A stretch of 64,000 nucleotides of DNA. Origin: Chitinophaga pinensis. Its GTDB lineage: Bacteria; Bacteroidota; Bacteroidia; UBA4408. Positions 1 through 8,482 of the stretch are shown one piece after another. Made by a program: the position numbers and the translations under genes. Each line of letters starts with the position of its first letter. The first letter of the stretch is position 1. The stretch is from positions 330,427 through 394,426 of the forward strand of contig CAMAVS010000002.1 in the NCBI GenBank assembly GCA_945861665.1. Reading direction: 5' to 3'. The notes below the pieces were generated by a model. That model had not been told where the DNA came from, searched no databases, and worked only from the letters and a program-made list of their open reading frames with translations.

Positions 1-2
1 TA

Positions 3-569
3 CAGGATTCTACAATGTTGATAAATACCTATGTGAATGGCAAAAGTAGTTTGCGTTATGGTATGGAAAATACTGTTAAATATGTTTTTTTTAAAAAGCT
101 AACTATCACATTTAATGTGGATGTGTTTTATGTTTCATTGACAAGCGACATAGTAAATAATGAAGCATCAACCATTACAAAAGGTTGGAGCGACAAAGGA
201 AAACTGAGTGTAAGTTATAGTTTTCCTTGGGAGATAACCCTGCAAGTAAACGGGACTTATGAAGCCCCTAAGGTAATTATCAATGGCAAAACTCTGCCTG
301 TGTATTTTATGGATGTTTCGTTAAACAAAGCCGTTGGAACAAAGTGGGCTTTCAACTTAACCTTAAACGATGTCTTTGACTCTAAGCGTATGGGGACAAC
401 GCTAGAAACAGATTATTATATTCAGGATTTGTCGAGAAGAAGAGAAACTCGTTTTTTGCGTTTTAGCCTGACGTATTCATTTGGAAAATTTGATTCATCT
501 ATCTTTAAACGAAAAGGTTCAAAAGGCGGTTCAAGGAATATGGATGGGGGTGATGGATTGGATTTTTAG
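3..569 (+). CDS. C-terminal part of an outer-membrane beta-barrel receptor (TonB-dependent type), truncated by the window edge
   Basis: The frame is open from the left edge, so the true start lies outside the window; the first ATG at 15 is only internal. About 185 residues remain. They alternate short polar turns with amphipathic strands (for example LSVSYSFPWEITLQVNGTY), as in the last strands of a transmembrane barrel, and include an NLTLNDVFDSKR segment of the kind seen near the end of Bacteroidota outer-membrane beta-barrel receptors. A basic and Gly-rich tail follows, and the protein ends in Phe, as outer-membrane proteins often do. The substrate cannot be told from this fragment. Family assignment is by pattern, not by alignment. 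Confidence 0.7.
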   Translation, partial: QDSTMLINTYVNGKSSLRYGMENTVKYVFFKKLTITFNVDVFYVSLTSDIVNNEASTITKGWSDKGKLSVSYSFPWEITLQVNGTYEAPKVIINGKTLPVYFMDVSLNKAVGTKWAFNLTLNDVFDSKRMGTTLETDYYIQDLSRRRETRFLRFSLTYSFGKFDSSIFKRKGSKGGSRNMDGGDGLDF

Positions 570-638
570 TGAGAATTCAATAAGAGTAATCTTCTAGAAA
601 AAAGAAACTTCCCCTTTTTAAATGGCAAGTCCCTTCGA

Positions 639-724
<86 letters not shown>

Positions 725-745
725 GTTTGTTAATTTTCAGGATTG

Positions 746-753
746 CAAATGTA
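746..753 (-). promoter_or_regulatory. -7 promoter box of tRNA-Ser
   Basis: The minus strand reads TACATTTG, a perfect match to the Bacteroidota -7 consensus TAnnTTTG. It ends 21 nt before the mature 5' end of tRNA-Ser, so transcription would begin shortly upstream of the tRNA. It lies just downstream of the end of the membrane protease gene, so the tRNA has its own promoter. Confidence 0.7.
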
Positions 754-764
754 ACAAAACTAGC

Positions 765-1661
765 TTAAATCAATAGTGTTCGTTTTTTTTCGTTTTTATA
801 AACCAAATAAATTAATGCACCTACTATGAAAATGCTGAACAAAACAAGAATTGACTGCTTGTTGCCAACTCCAATATTTTCAACATTGTCAGAAATTAAC
901 CCTTTTTTATTGAGCCAAAATAATAGTGTTGCGATTCCATTGTTAATAAAATGTGCCAACATTGAAGGCCATAAAGAGCCGCTCCACAAATATAAATAGC
1001 CTAAAAAGGCACCCATAATCATTCGTGGAAAAAAGCCAAAAAATTGCATATGAAAAGCACTGAAAAGAATTGCTCCAGTCCACACCGCTATGTGCATATT
1101 TTTTAAACACTCTACTAACACATTTTGAACTATTCCTCTAAAAAATATCTCTTCGCTCAAAGCTGCCATAAAGGCTACTACAAAAAAATTTAGCAACAAT
1201 CCTTTTACTGAAGTTGTATTCATAAATGCCTCAGTTAATTTTGCAGATTTTTCTTCACTATTCCTCATCCAGGTTTCTATGTTATTAAATGATTCGGGGA
1301 AATTCATTTGTTGATTTAGTTCGGAAAGCCAATTTATTAATGGCATAGCAAATAGCATAGCAAATAACGCATAAAGTATAGTAGTAGTGTGTGGAATTTT
1401 TGTTAGTCCTAAATAATGAATTTTTTTTGTTGTCCATAATTGTGCAAATAGTACTGCTGGTAAAATGAAAACAATGATTACGCTAATAACTTGACCAATT
1501 TTAAGCAAGTTTATCATTTTACTTTTGTTAAAATCAATAGGAAGTTCCGAATCACCACCCATAATATTTAACACACCATAGCCAATTATAAATACAAGTA
1601 TGACTAATAGCTTAAGCCAAGAATTTTTTTCTGATGATTGACGTAGGTTCGTTGCGTTCAT
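765..1661 (-). CDS. CPBP-family (CAAX-type) intramembrane metalloprotease
   Basis: The 298-residue protein has several hydrophobic helices. It carries the three hallmarks of the CPBP/Abi family of putative glutamic-type intramembrane proteases: EEIFFRG (about 170-176), a histidine in SAFHMQFFGF (H204), and H237 with N240/N241 in LAHFINN. Bacterial members are predicted to cut membrane or prenylated substrates; the substrate here is unknown. The gene is divergent from the tRNA-dihydrouridine synthase gene, with only 35 bp between the starts, and the two promoters lie back to back there. Nothing suggests a bacteriocin immunity role, because no bacteriocin gene is nearby. Confidence 0.88.
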   Translation of the reverse strand: MNATNLRQSSEKNSWLKLLVILVFIIGYGVLNIMGGDSELPIDFNKSKMINLLKIGQVISVIIVFILPAVLFAQLWTTKKIHYLGLTKIPHTTTILYALFAMLFAMPLINWLSELNQQMNFPESFNNIETWMRNSEEKSAKLTEAFMNTTSVKGLLLNFFVVAFMAALSEEIFFRGIVQNVLVECLKNMHIAVWTGAILFSAFHMQFFGFFPRMIMGAFLGYLYLWSGSLWPSMLAHFINNGIATLLFWLNKKGLISDNVENIGVGNKQSILVLFSIFIVGALIYLVYKNEKKRTLLI

Positions 1662-1666
1662 TTTGG

Positions 1667-1674
1667 TAATTTTG
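1667..1674 (+). promoter_or_regulatory. -7 box for the tRNA-dihydrouridine synthase gene
   Basis: TAATTTTG matches TAnnTTTG and lies 22 nt before the GTG start. It is separated by 3 bp from the opposite-facing box at 1678-1685, so the two promoters cannot be occupied fully independently. Confidence 0.6.
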
Positions 1675-1677
1675 CAG

Positions 1678-1685
1678 CAAAAATA
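1678..1685 (-). promoter_or_regulatory. -7 box for the CPBP protease gene
   Basis: The minus strand reads TATTTTTG, 16 nt upstream of the protease ATG. It faces away from the divergent box at 1667-1674 within the 35-bp intergenic gap, and part of the box region lies close to the 5' end of the opposite transcript. Confidence 0.6.
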
Positions 1686-1696
1686 CAGTTTTTATT

Positions 1697-2698
1697 GTGA
1701 TAAAAATAGGCAACATACTACTACCCAACAAAGCTTTGCTTCTTGCTCCTATGGAGGATGTAAGCGACCCCCCGTTTCGTTCGGTTTGTAAATTGTATGG
1801 TGCCGATATGATGTATACAGAGTTTATTTCGTCAGAAGGACTTATTCGAGATGCCGCTAAAAGTGTTCAAAAGTTAGATATATTTGATGAAGAACGCCCC
1901 ATTGGAATACAAATATTTGGCAGTGATATTGATTCTATGCGCGAATCGGCTATTATTTCGACAAAGGCAAATCCCGATTTAATAGATATTAATTACGGTT
2001 GTCCGGTAAAAAATGTAGCCTGCAAAGGTGCAGGGGCTGCATTGTTGCGTGATATTCCTAAAATGGTGCAAATGACATCCGAAATTGTGAAGGCAACACA
2101 CTTGCCGGTAACAGTTAAAACCCGCTTGGGTTGGGACGACAGTACAAAAAATGTTACTGAGGCTGCCGAAAGATTGCAAGATATAGGAATACAAGCCCTC
2201 ACTGTTCATGGTCGCACCCGTGTGCAAATGTATAAGGGAAATGCCGATTGGAATTTAATTCGAGAAATAAAAAACAATCCGCGTATACGCATTCCGATTT
2301 TTGGAAATGGCGATGTTGATTCACCCGAAAAAGCAAAACAAATGTTTGATGAATATGATGTGGATGGCATTATGATTGGTCGTGCCAGCATAGGTTCCCC
2401 TTGGATATTCAATGAGATAAAACAGTATTTGAAAGATGGAACACATTTACCAAAACCAGGCATTAAGGAAAGGGTAGAAGTGTGCAAAAAACATCTTGAT
2501 TATTCTATTAAGTGGAAAAAAGAAGTATTAGGGCTGCTGGAAATGCGAAGGCATTATGCAAACTATTTTAAGGGGCTCGATCATTTTAAAGAGTACCGTA
2601 TGCGCCTTGTTACAAGTAATAATAAAGAAACAATTTACGATACTCTGCAAGAAATCATAGAGCATTACTCAGAAGAAGGAGCAATACTTAAATGTTGA
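1697..2698 (+). CDS. dusB: tRNA-dihydrouridine synthase (DusB-like)
   Basis: The enzyme reduces uridines in tRNA D-loops with FMN and NADPH. The TIM-barrel signature starts immediately with APMEDVSDPPFR (about 17-28). NYGCPVKN carries the catalytic Cys of Dus enzymes, followed by the KGAGAALL loop. TVKTRLGWDD, LTVHGRTR and PIFGNGDV (FMN phosphate site) complete the barrel, and a helical tRNA-binding tail follows. The length, 333 residues, is normal. The start is GTG at 1697; no ATG with the conserved N-terminus exists nearby. DusB is chosen over other Dus types from the overall pattern, so the family is sure and the subtype less so. Confidence 0.93.
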   Translation: MIKIGNILLPNKALLLAPMEDVSDPPFRSVCKLYGADMMYTEFISSEGLIRDAAKSVQKLDIFDEERPIGIQIFGSDIDSMRESAIISTKANPDLIDINYGCPVKNVACKGAGAALLRDIPKMVQMTSEIVKATHLPVTVKTRLGWDDSTKNVTEAAERLQDIGIQALTVHGRTRVQMYKGNADWNLIREIKNNPRIRIPIFGNGDVDSPEKAKQMFDEYDVDGIMIGRASIGSPWIFNEIKQYLKDGTHLPKPGIKERVEVCKKHLDYSIKWKKEVLGLLEMRRHYANYFKGLDHFKEYRMRLVTSNNKETIYDTLQEIIEHYSEEGAILKC

Positions 2699-2820
2699 TT
2701 TAAAAGAAAATATTTATCGAAACATTCTCCTTCGTAGTTGGTAAAGTCCCATAACGATAAAACGCACCACAAAACAAGCATATCATTTGTGAATTGAGTA
2801 GGTTATTTATTAAAATTTCG

Positions 2821-2836
2821 CTTCCAAAATTGGAAG
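2821..2836. repeat. 16-bp perfect palindrome between convergent genes
   Basis: CTTCCAAAATTGGAAG is a perfect inverted repeat lying 12 bp from the 3' end of trhO and 122 bp beyond the end of the dihydrouridine synthase gene. It has no T-run, so it is not a canonical terminator. It may be a protein-binding site or an end-of-transcript structure; the sequence does not say which. The remaining 2699-2848 gap holds nothing convincing. Confidence 0.4.
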
Positions 2837-2848
2837 TAATCGACATTG

Positions 2849-3895
2849 TTAATGCTGTTTTTTAATAATGTCTTTAAGGTTAGGTCTTAATCTGCTTTTA
2901 TACACCGAAAGCGAGTCCTCTTTTTTTCGACATCTTCTAATTTTTCTTTGTTCTCCCAGGGGAAGTTCAATAATAGCAACACACTTTGGTAAACAGCACC
3001 CTTTCATTTTTTTAGAACAATTCGGACATTGTATAAATAATAAATGGCAATCATCGTTAGCACAGTTTACGTGTGTGTCGCATACCACACCGCATTGATG
3101 ACAGTTACTTAACACATCGTCGGTTACTTTTTCTGCCAAGCGTTCATCAAAAACAAAGTTTTTTCCAATAAACTTTGACTTTAATCCTTCTGCTTTTATT
3201 TGTCGAACATAATCAATAATGCCACCGTACAATTGATTTACGTCCTTAAATCCATGATGCTTAAAGTAGGCACTTGCTTTTTCACATCGCACACCGCCTG
3301 TGCAATATAATAACAATGTATTCTCCTCTTTTCCTTTTAATTTGTCAAGCACCATTGGCAATTCCTCCCTAAATGTATCCGCATCGGGTGTAATAGCTCC
3401 GGTAAATTTACCTATCTCACTCTCATAATGATTACGCATATCCACTACGATAGTCCCTTCTTTTTCCATTGCAGCATTAAATTCTTTTGCTGAAAGATGT
3501 TTTCCCACATTTGTCACATCAAATGCTGTATCTTCTAATCCGTCCGCCACTATTTTTCTTCTAACTTTTATAGCGAGTTTGTAAAATGATTTCCCATCGT
3601 CTTCTACGGCAATTTTAAATGCAACATTTTTAAAGCGCTCATCTGCATATAAGCCATCCTTAAAAATATCCCAATTCTCTTCGGGAACAGACATTTGTGC
3701 ATTAATTCCTTCATTTGCTAAATATATTCTCCCAAGAATATTCACATTTGCCCATTTCTCAAATAATTGATTGCGTAATTCTGCTGGCTTTTCAATAATT
3801 ACATACTTGTAAAAGGAGACAGTAATACGTTTGGTAGTGTCTTCTAACAGTTTTTGCTTGAGCTCTCTTTTATTTATACGATTGTATAAAAACAT
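2849..3895 (-). CDS. trhO: oxygen-dependent tRNA uridine(34) hydroxylase (rhodanese-related, YceA/TrhO family)
   Basis: TrhO makes 5-hydroxyuridine at the tRNA wobble position. The 348-residue protein has an N-terminal UPF0176-type domain (about 25-110, with IYLANEGINAQ) and a central rhodanese domain whose loop reads YCTGGVRCEKA with active Cys198 and Cys204. It ends in a Cys-rich tail (about 264-306; HQCGVVC, CPNCSKKMKGCC) that looks like a metal-binding knuckle. Bacteroidota homologues share this architecture. It has its own promoter box at 3916-3923 and is divergent from the threonine dehydrogenase gene. Confidence 0.92.
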   Translation of the reverse strand: MFLYNRINKRELKQKLLEDTTKRITVSFYKYVIIEKPAELRNQLFEKWANVNILGRIYLANEGINAQMSVPEENWDIFKDGLYADERFKNVAFKIAVEDDGKSFYKLAIKVRRKIVADGLEDTAFDVTNVGKHLSAKEFNAAMEKEGTIVVDMRNHYESEIGKFTGAITPDADTFREELPMVLDKLKGKEENTLLLYCTGGVRCEKASAYFKHHGFKDVNQLYGGIIDYVRQIKAEGLKSKFIGKNFVFDERLAEKVTDDVLSNCHQCGVVCDTHVNCANDDCHLLFIQCPNCSKKMKGCCLPKCVAIIELPLGEQRKIRRCRKKEDSLSVYKSRLRPNLKDIIKKQH

Positions 3896-3915
3896 ATATT
3901 TTTAAATCTATTGCA

Positions 3916-3923
3916 CAAATTTA
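3916..3923 (-). promoter_or_regulatory. -7 box for trhO
   Basis: The minus strand reads TAAATTTG, matching TAnnTTTG, 20 nt before the trhO ATG. The opposite strand of the same 67-bp gap carries TACATTTA (3936-3943), one base from consensus, which may serve the threonine dehydrogenase gene. Confidence 0.55.
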
Positions 3924-3962
3924 CATAGATTTTTATACATTTAGCCTCCAAAACAGGTTTTT

Positions 3963-4901
3963 ATGAGCAAAAAAGATGTGATTCTTGTCATAGGATCTTC
4001 GGGGCAAATAGGGACAGAATTGGTTCAAAAGTTACGAGAAGTTTATGGTACCGATAATGTGGTGGCATCCGATTTAAAAAAAACGGAACAAGCAAAGGAA
4101 GGCCCTTTTGAAGTGCTGGATATTATGAATGCGCAACAATTGCTTGATATTGTTAGCAAGCACAAGGTAACTCAAGTATATTTATTGGCAGCTTTGCTGT
4201 CAGCAACTGCCGAAAAGATGCCGAAATTTGGTTGGCAATTAAATATGGAAGGATTATTTCACGTGTTGGACCTTGCTAAGGAAAAAATTATTTCAAAAAT
4301 TTACTGGCCAAGTTCCATTGCAGTTTTTGGTCCGAATACTCCTAAAAAAAATACCCCGCAATTTACTGTAATGGAACCAAGTACCGTTTATGGCATTAGT
4401 AAACAAGCGGGAGAAAGATGGTGTGAGTATTATTTTAATAAATACAATGTGGATGTAAGAAGTTTGCGTTACCCAGGCTTAATTGGCTGGAAATCAGCAC
4501 CTGGAGGAGGGACTACTGACTATGCAGTTCACATTTATCACCAAGCATTAAAAACAGGGGCATATGATTGTTTCCTTTCTGAAAACACTACACTTCCTAT
4601 GATGTATATGGATGATGCTATAAAAGCAACCATAGGTATAATGGAAGCAAATGCAGCTGATGTTAAAATTCGTTCAAGCTATAATATTTCAGGAATGAGC
4701 TTTTCTCCTAAAGATATAGCTGCCGAAATAAGGAAGCATATAAAGGGTTTTGAAATTTCTTATACCCCTGATTTTAGGCAAGAAATAGCGGATAGCTGGC
4801 CGCAAAGTATTGTGGATATAGAGGCTAAAAAAGATTGGAAGTGGATGCCCGAGTACGATTTAGCAAAAATGACAGAAATAATGTTAGCAAATTTAAAATA
4901 A
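3963..4901 (+). CDS. NAD-dependent epimerase-type L-threonine 3-dehydrogenase
   Basis: The enzyme oxidises L-threonine to 2-amino-3-ketobutyrate. This extended short-chain-dehydrogenase fold is the form described from Flavobacterium and Cupriavidus, distinct from the zinc-dependent Tdh of E. coli. The 312-residue protein shows a Rossmann motif GSSGQIG (11-17), LLAALLSATAE (about 74-84), WPSSIAVFGP, and the catalytic pair Tyr143/Lys147 in STVYGISKQ. RYPGLIGWKSAPGGGTTDYA is a highly characteristic stretch of this family. The normal partner, 2-amino-3-ketobutyrate CoA ligase, is not in the window. The gene stands alone, divergent from trhO. Confidence 0.9.
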   Translation: MSKKDVILVIGSSGQIGTELVQKLREVYGTDNVVASDLKKTEQAKEGPFEVLDIMNAQQLLDIVSKHKVTQVYLLAALLSATAEKMPKFGWQLNMEGLFHVLDLAKEKIISKIYWPSSIAVFGPNTPKKNTPQFTVMEPSTVYGISKQAGERWCEYYFNKYNVDVRSLRYPGLIGWKSAPGGGTTDYAVHIYHQALKTGAYDCFLSENTTLPMMYMDDAIKATIGIMEANAADVKIRSSYNISGMSFSPKDIAAEIRKHIKGFEISYTPDFRQEIADSWPQSIVDIEAKKDWKWMPEYDLAKMTEIMLANLK

Positions 4902-5010
4902 ACGTAACCTTATCTCTACTCATCTCGTAAATAAGGCATATTGCTAAACGATAAGTCGAAAAAATTGTGGATTTAGTCGAAAAGAGCATAGGTTTATGTT
5001 AAAAATGTAT

Positions 5011-5018
5011 TAATTTTG
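5011..5018 (+). promoter_or_regulatory. -7 box, four bases before the start codon
   Basis: TAATTTTG is a full consensus match, and the ATG of the next gene follows after only four bases (CGTT). With the usual initiation distance of Bacteroidota promoters the mRNA would begin at or next to the start codon, so this is a candidate leaderless transcript. Confidence 0.6.
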
Positions 5019-5022
5019 CGTT

Positions 5023-5895
5023 ATGAATAAAAATTTTATAAAAAAAGTTGTACTTACCATTTTGTTAATTACTTTCAAAGTGGCACTGGCTCAATCTTTC
5101 GAAGTAATTGGGCAAGACACTGTAAATTTTATTGATGCCGGAAATAAGAAGCAAGGGCATTGGATAATTTTTAATAAGATAAAAAAAATAGCGAACTGTC
5201 CAGACGATGTGAAAGTAGAAGAGGGAATGTATGCTGATAGTAAGAAAACAGGTATTTGGCAACAATTTTACTGTAATGGAAAAGTTAGAAACGAACTTAC
5301 TTATGACAATAATCGCGCAAGCGGCTATGCAAAGTTTTATTACGATAACGGAAAAGTTTCCGAAGAAGGGAATTGGGAAAACAATCGTTGGGTAGGTAAT
5401 TATAAGTATTACTTCGAAAACGGACAAATTTCTAATGAATTTTCTTACGATAACCAAGGGAAAAGGGAAGGGTACCAAAAGTATTACCACCCGAATGGAA
5501 AAGTAATGATAGAGGGTAGTTGGAAAGATGGAAAAGAGGCAGGGGTACTAAAAAAGTACAATGACGATGGCTCTATAAAATCCGAAGAAAATTATGCCGA
5601 TGGCAAAATAGATTTTTCAACATCTAAGTTTTACGATGAACCTGCTGTAAAAGAAGCACCTAAAAAGGTAGAAGAGCCTATTAAAGAAGAGCCTAAAAAG
5701 GTGGAAGCGCCTACGTTATTTAAAGATGGGTATAATAAAAGCTACTACCCAAGAACAACTAAAGTTGCAAAGGATGGAGATTGGAAAAATGGAAACTTCA
5801 TTTCTGGGAAGGAATACATATATGAGGGGGACAAATTAACAAAGACTATGACTTGGAGTGAAGGAAAAGTGATTGGCGTAAAGTTGGAAAAATAG
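5023..5895 (+). CDS. secreted YwqK/MORN-variant repeat protein
   Basis: The 290-residue protein has an N-terminal signal peptide (residues 1-23, ending ALAQ). About seven degenerate repeats follow, built on NGK-x-EG-x-W-x-G-x-x-G-x-x-x-Y-Y (for example GKVSEEGNWENNRWVGNYK), the variant MORN repeat that databases label YwqK family antitoxin. A Pro/Lys/Glu-rich linker (about 208-232; KEAPKKVEEPIKEEPKK) interrupts the series. No partner toxin is present, so the antitoxin label is not supported here; a structural or envelope role is as likely. The gene has its own leaderless-type promoter and ends in a hairpin terminator. A larger relative lies at 44493-46193. Confidence 0.8.
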   Translation: MNKNFIKKVVLTILLITFKVALAQSFEVIGQDTVNFIDAGNKKQGHWIIFNKIKKIANCPDDVKVEEGMYADSKKTGIWQQFYCNGKVRNELTYDNNRASGYAKFYYDNGKVSEEGNWENNRWVGNYKYYFENGQISNEFSYDNQGKREGYQKYYHPNGKVMIEGSWKDGKEAGVLKKYNDDGSIKSEENYADGKIDFSTSKFYDEPAVKEAPKKVEEPIKEEPKKVEAPTLFKDGYNKSYYPRTTKVAKDGDWKNGNFISGKEYIYEGDKLTKTMTWSEGKVIGVKLEK

Positions 5896-5916
5896 AAATA
5901 ACATTTTAGTTTATAT

Positions 5917-5949
5917 AAATCCAATCCGTTATGGGTTGGATTTTTTTTA
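5917..5949 (+). terminator. Rho-independent terminator after the YwqK-repeat gene
   Basis: AAATCCAATCC (5917-5927) pairs with GGGTTGGATTT (5933-5943) across a five-base loop, with one G-T wobble. A run of T residues continues to 5948. It lies 21 bp after the stop codon. Confidence 0.85.
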
Positions 5950-5989
5950 TATTATCCCATATTATAATATTTATCCTTTCCTTTGCTTT

Positions 5990-7462
5990 ATGAACAGCAA
6001 TCAGCTTATTTATAATACACTTTCACGTAAAAAAGAAGTATTTAAACCCCTTCATATACCTTTAGTGGGATTGTATGTATGCGGCCCAACGGTATACAGC
6101 GATGTACACTTGGGTAATTGCCGCACTTTTATTTCTTTTGATATTGTATACCGCTATTTGTGTTATGTAGGTTATAAAGTGAGATATGTTAGAAATATTA
6201 CGGATGCCGGTCACCTGGAAGGCGATAGGGATGAAGGTGAAGACAAGTTTGCAAAAAAGGCTAAGTTGGAACTAGTGGAACCTATGGAGATTGTTCAACG
6301 ATATACCTTAGGCTTTCATTCGGTGATGAGCCATTTTAATTGTATGCCTCCTAGTATTGAACCAACAGCAACAGGCCATATTGTGGAGCAAATTGAAATG
6401 ACAAAAAAAATCATAGAAAACGGGTATGCTTATGAGGCAAACGGAACCATTTATTTTGATGTTGAGAAATATGCCAAAGAGGAAAATTATGGGGTACTTA
6501 CCAATAGGGAATTGGATGATTTGATATCAAACTCACGCGAGCTACACGGACAAGATGAGAAAAAGGGGCGATTGGATTTTGCACTTTGGATAAAAGCACA
6601 ACCCGATCACCTTATGCGTTGGCAGTCTCCATGGGGAGAAGGTTTCCCTGGATGGCACATTGAGTGTTCGGCCATGAGCAGAAAATACTTAGGCGACACC
6701 TTTGATATACACGGTGGCGGAATGGATTTAGCTGCCACACACCACACCAATGAAATAGCGCAGTCTCAAGCTTGTAATCATAACACACCTGCAAATTACT
6801 GGATGCATACCAATATGCTTACCGTAAACGGAGTACGTATGTCTAAAAGTGCAGGCAATGGCTTTTTGCCAGAAGACCTTTTTACGGGCAATCACCCCCT
6901 ACTTGAAAAAGGCTATTCGCCAATGACGGTTCGGTTTTTTATGATGCAAACGCATTACAGAAGTACCCTCGATTTTTCAAATGAAGCATTGCAGGCTTCT
7001 GAAAAAGGATTTAAACGATTGATGGAAGCAATGAAAACCCTTGAAAAGTTAAATGCTTCCGAAGGCAAGTCCACTTCCAATATTTCAGAGCTTAAGCAAA
7101 ATTGCGATGCAGCAATGAACGATGACTTTAACACCCCAATTGTAATTGCCAATTTATTTGAAGCTGTTAGAATTATCAACAGCGTAAACGATGGGAAGGA
7201 AAAAATAAGTGTTGAAGATATTGCCGTTTTGAAAAAGCTTTTTAACGATTACATTGTGGAGGTATTGGGTTTATTGCCCGAAGAAACATCAAGTGCCAAG
7301 AACGATTCATTGGATACCATAATGAAGTTAATTGTTGACATACGAAACAATGCGAAGCAGAACAAAGATTATACTACCTCCGATAAGATACGGGATGAGT
7401 TATTAAAAGCAAACATTGAACTAAAGGACTCGAAAGATGGGACGAATTGGAATTTTAAGTAA
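5990..7462 (+). CDS. cysS: cysteine--tRNA ligase
   Basis: Class I synthetase charging tRNA-Cys. The start is ATG at 5990 ([16 protein letters not shown]), giving 490 residues. An in-frame TTG at 5936 is rejected because it lies within the terminator hairpin of the preceding gene. Visible signatures are [15 protein letters not shown] (HIGH-type motif, with the first zinc Cys), [13 protein letters not shown] (zinc Cys), [12 protein letters not shown] (zinc His and Glu) and MSKSAGN (KMSKS loop). The C-terminal anticodon-binding helical domain is complete. The last 26 bp overlap the start of the downstream lipoprotein gene in another frame, which suggests cotranscription. Confidence 0.97.
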   Translation: MNSNQLIYNTLSRKKEVFKPLHIPLVGLYVCGPTVYSDVHLGNCRTFISFDIVYRYLCYVGYKVRYVRNITDAGHLEGDRDEGEDKFAKKAKLELVEPMEIVQRYTLGFHSVMSHFNCMPPSIEPTATGHIVEQIEMTKKIIENGYAYEANGTIYFDVEKYAKEENYGVLTNRELDDLISNSRELHGQDEKKGRLDFALWIKAQPDHLMRWQSPWGEGFPGWHIECSAMSRKYLGDTFDIHGGGMDLAATHHTNEIAQSQACNHNTPANYWMHTNMLTVNGVRMSKSAGNGFLPEDLFTGNHPLLEKGYSPMTVRFFMMQTHYRSTLDFSNEALQASEKGFKRLMEAMKTLEKLNASEGKSTSNISELKQNCDAAMNDDFNTPIVIANLFEAVRIINSVNDGKEKISVEDIAVLKKLFNDYIVEVLGLLPEETSSAKNDSLDTIMKLIVDIRNNAKQNKDYTTSDKIRDELLKANIELKDSKDGTNWNFK

Positions 7463-8435
7463 TATAGTTGGTGTTTGTGTAGTAGTATTTTTATTGCTCG
7501 TTTTTTCGTGTGGAAATCCTAATTCGGAAGATCCCAAAAACGATAATTTAATTGTTACACCTGAAAAATCGGTTGTTGTTCCCAGTTTTAATGCCGACTC
7601 GGCATACAAGTATTTAAGCACTCAGGTTGCATTTGGTCCACGCGTACCAAATTCCGAGGCACATACACAATGCGCCAATTACATCATTGCAAAAACAACA
7701 GCTTATGCCGATACCGTTTATGTGCAGCAAGCATTGATTCCTACTTACGATGGGAATAATTTTGAAATAAAAAATATCATAGCATCCTTCAATCCCGAAA
7801 ACAAAAACAGAGTACTGCTTTTTGCACATTGGGATACACGTCCATGGGGTGATCAGGATACTAAGGATAAGGATAAACCCATTGATGGTGCCAATGATGG
7901 AGGAAGTGGCGTTGCTGTTTTGTTGGAAGTAGCAAGGGTTTTAGCCAATAATAAAATAAGCATAGGACTAGATTTAGCTTTTTTTGATTTGGAAGATTAT
8001 GGTAAGTCAGAACACGAAGATTCTTATGGACTAGGTACACAATATTGGGCAAGAAATCCACATATAAAAGGATACACAGCCAACTATGGTATACTACTCG
8101 ATATGGTTGGAGGAAAAAATGCTGTATTTACCCAAGAAGGAAACTCTATTCAATTTGCAGAAAACATTGTTGGAAAAGTTTGGGCAGCAGCAACAAAAGC
8201 CGGTTACGGTACTTTTTTTAAGTACGAGCAAACAAATTTTATAACAGACGATCATTATTATGTGAACACAATAGCGAATATTCCAAGCATTGATATTATT
8301 CAACATGATGAGTCTACAACACATAATTTTGCACCCTATTGGCATACCCATTCCGATAATATGGAATCGGTTGATAAGCAAACCTTAAAGGCTGTTGGTC
8401 AAACGCTATTACAAACCATTTATACCGAGAAATAA
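7437..8435 (+). CDS. M28-family lipoprotein, glutaminyl-peptide cyclotransferase-like
   Basis: The 332-residue protein is a predicted lipoprotein: its signal segment ends VFLLLVFSCGN with the lipobox Cys near residue 25. The zinc aminopeptidase-like fold is marked by FAHWDTRPWGDQD, DGANDGGSGVAVLLE (metal Asp), FFDLEDYG (metal Glu) and HNFAPYWHTHSDN (metal His). The HWDTR and DLEDYG forms are those of glutaminyl cyclases, which convert N-terminal Gln to pyroglutamate, rather than of broad aminopeptidases. In Bacteroidota many exported proteins begin with Gln after signal cleavage, so a periplasmic N-terminal modifier fits. The ATG lies inside the end of cysS (26-bp overlap). Confidence 0.85.
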   Translation: MGRIGILSNIVGVCVVVFLLLVFSCGNPNSEDPKNDNLIVTPEKSVVVPSFNADSAYKYLSTQVAFGPRVPNSEAHTQCANYIIAKTTAYADTVYVQQALIPTYDGNNFEIKNIIASFNPENKNRVLLFAHWDTRPWGDQDTKDKDKPIDGANDGGSGVAVLLEVARVLANNKISIGLDLAFFDLEDYGKSEHEDSYGLGTQYWARNPHIKGYTANYGILLDMVGGKNAVFTQEGNSIQFAENIVGKVWAAATKAGYGTFFKYEQTNFITDDHYYVNTIANIPSIDIIQHDESTTHNFAPYWHTHSDNMESVDKQTLKAVGQTLLQTIYTEK

Positions 8436-8482
8436 ATATTGGCTCTTATTTTGCTAATTTAGTGACAGCAATAGATCGATTT

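Noticed and set aside
765..1661. Bacteriocin-immunity role for the CAAX-type protease
   Set aside because: No bacteriocin precursor, double-Gly leader or export gene is nearby.
2700..2846. 48-residue frame on the minus strand between the dihydrouridine synthase and trhO genes
   Set aside because: No recognisable pattern, no promoter box and odd composition; treated as chance.
5023..5895. Toxin-antitoxin module at the YwqK-repeat genes
   Set aside because: Neither this gene nor 44493-46193 has a toxin-like neighbour, and both products carry signal peptides.
5936..5989. In-frame TTG start that would extend cysS by 18 residues
   Set aside because: It lies inside the terminator hairpin of the preceding gene, and the added residues have no counterpart in cysteinyl-tRNA synthetases; ATG 5990 fits the family.
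8462..8482. GTG start for rpoN
   Set aside because: ATG 8483 gives the conserved N-terminus of sigma-54; the extra seven residues are not typical.
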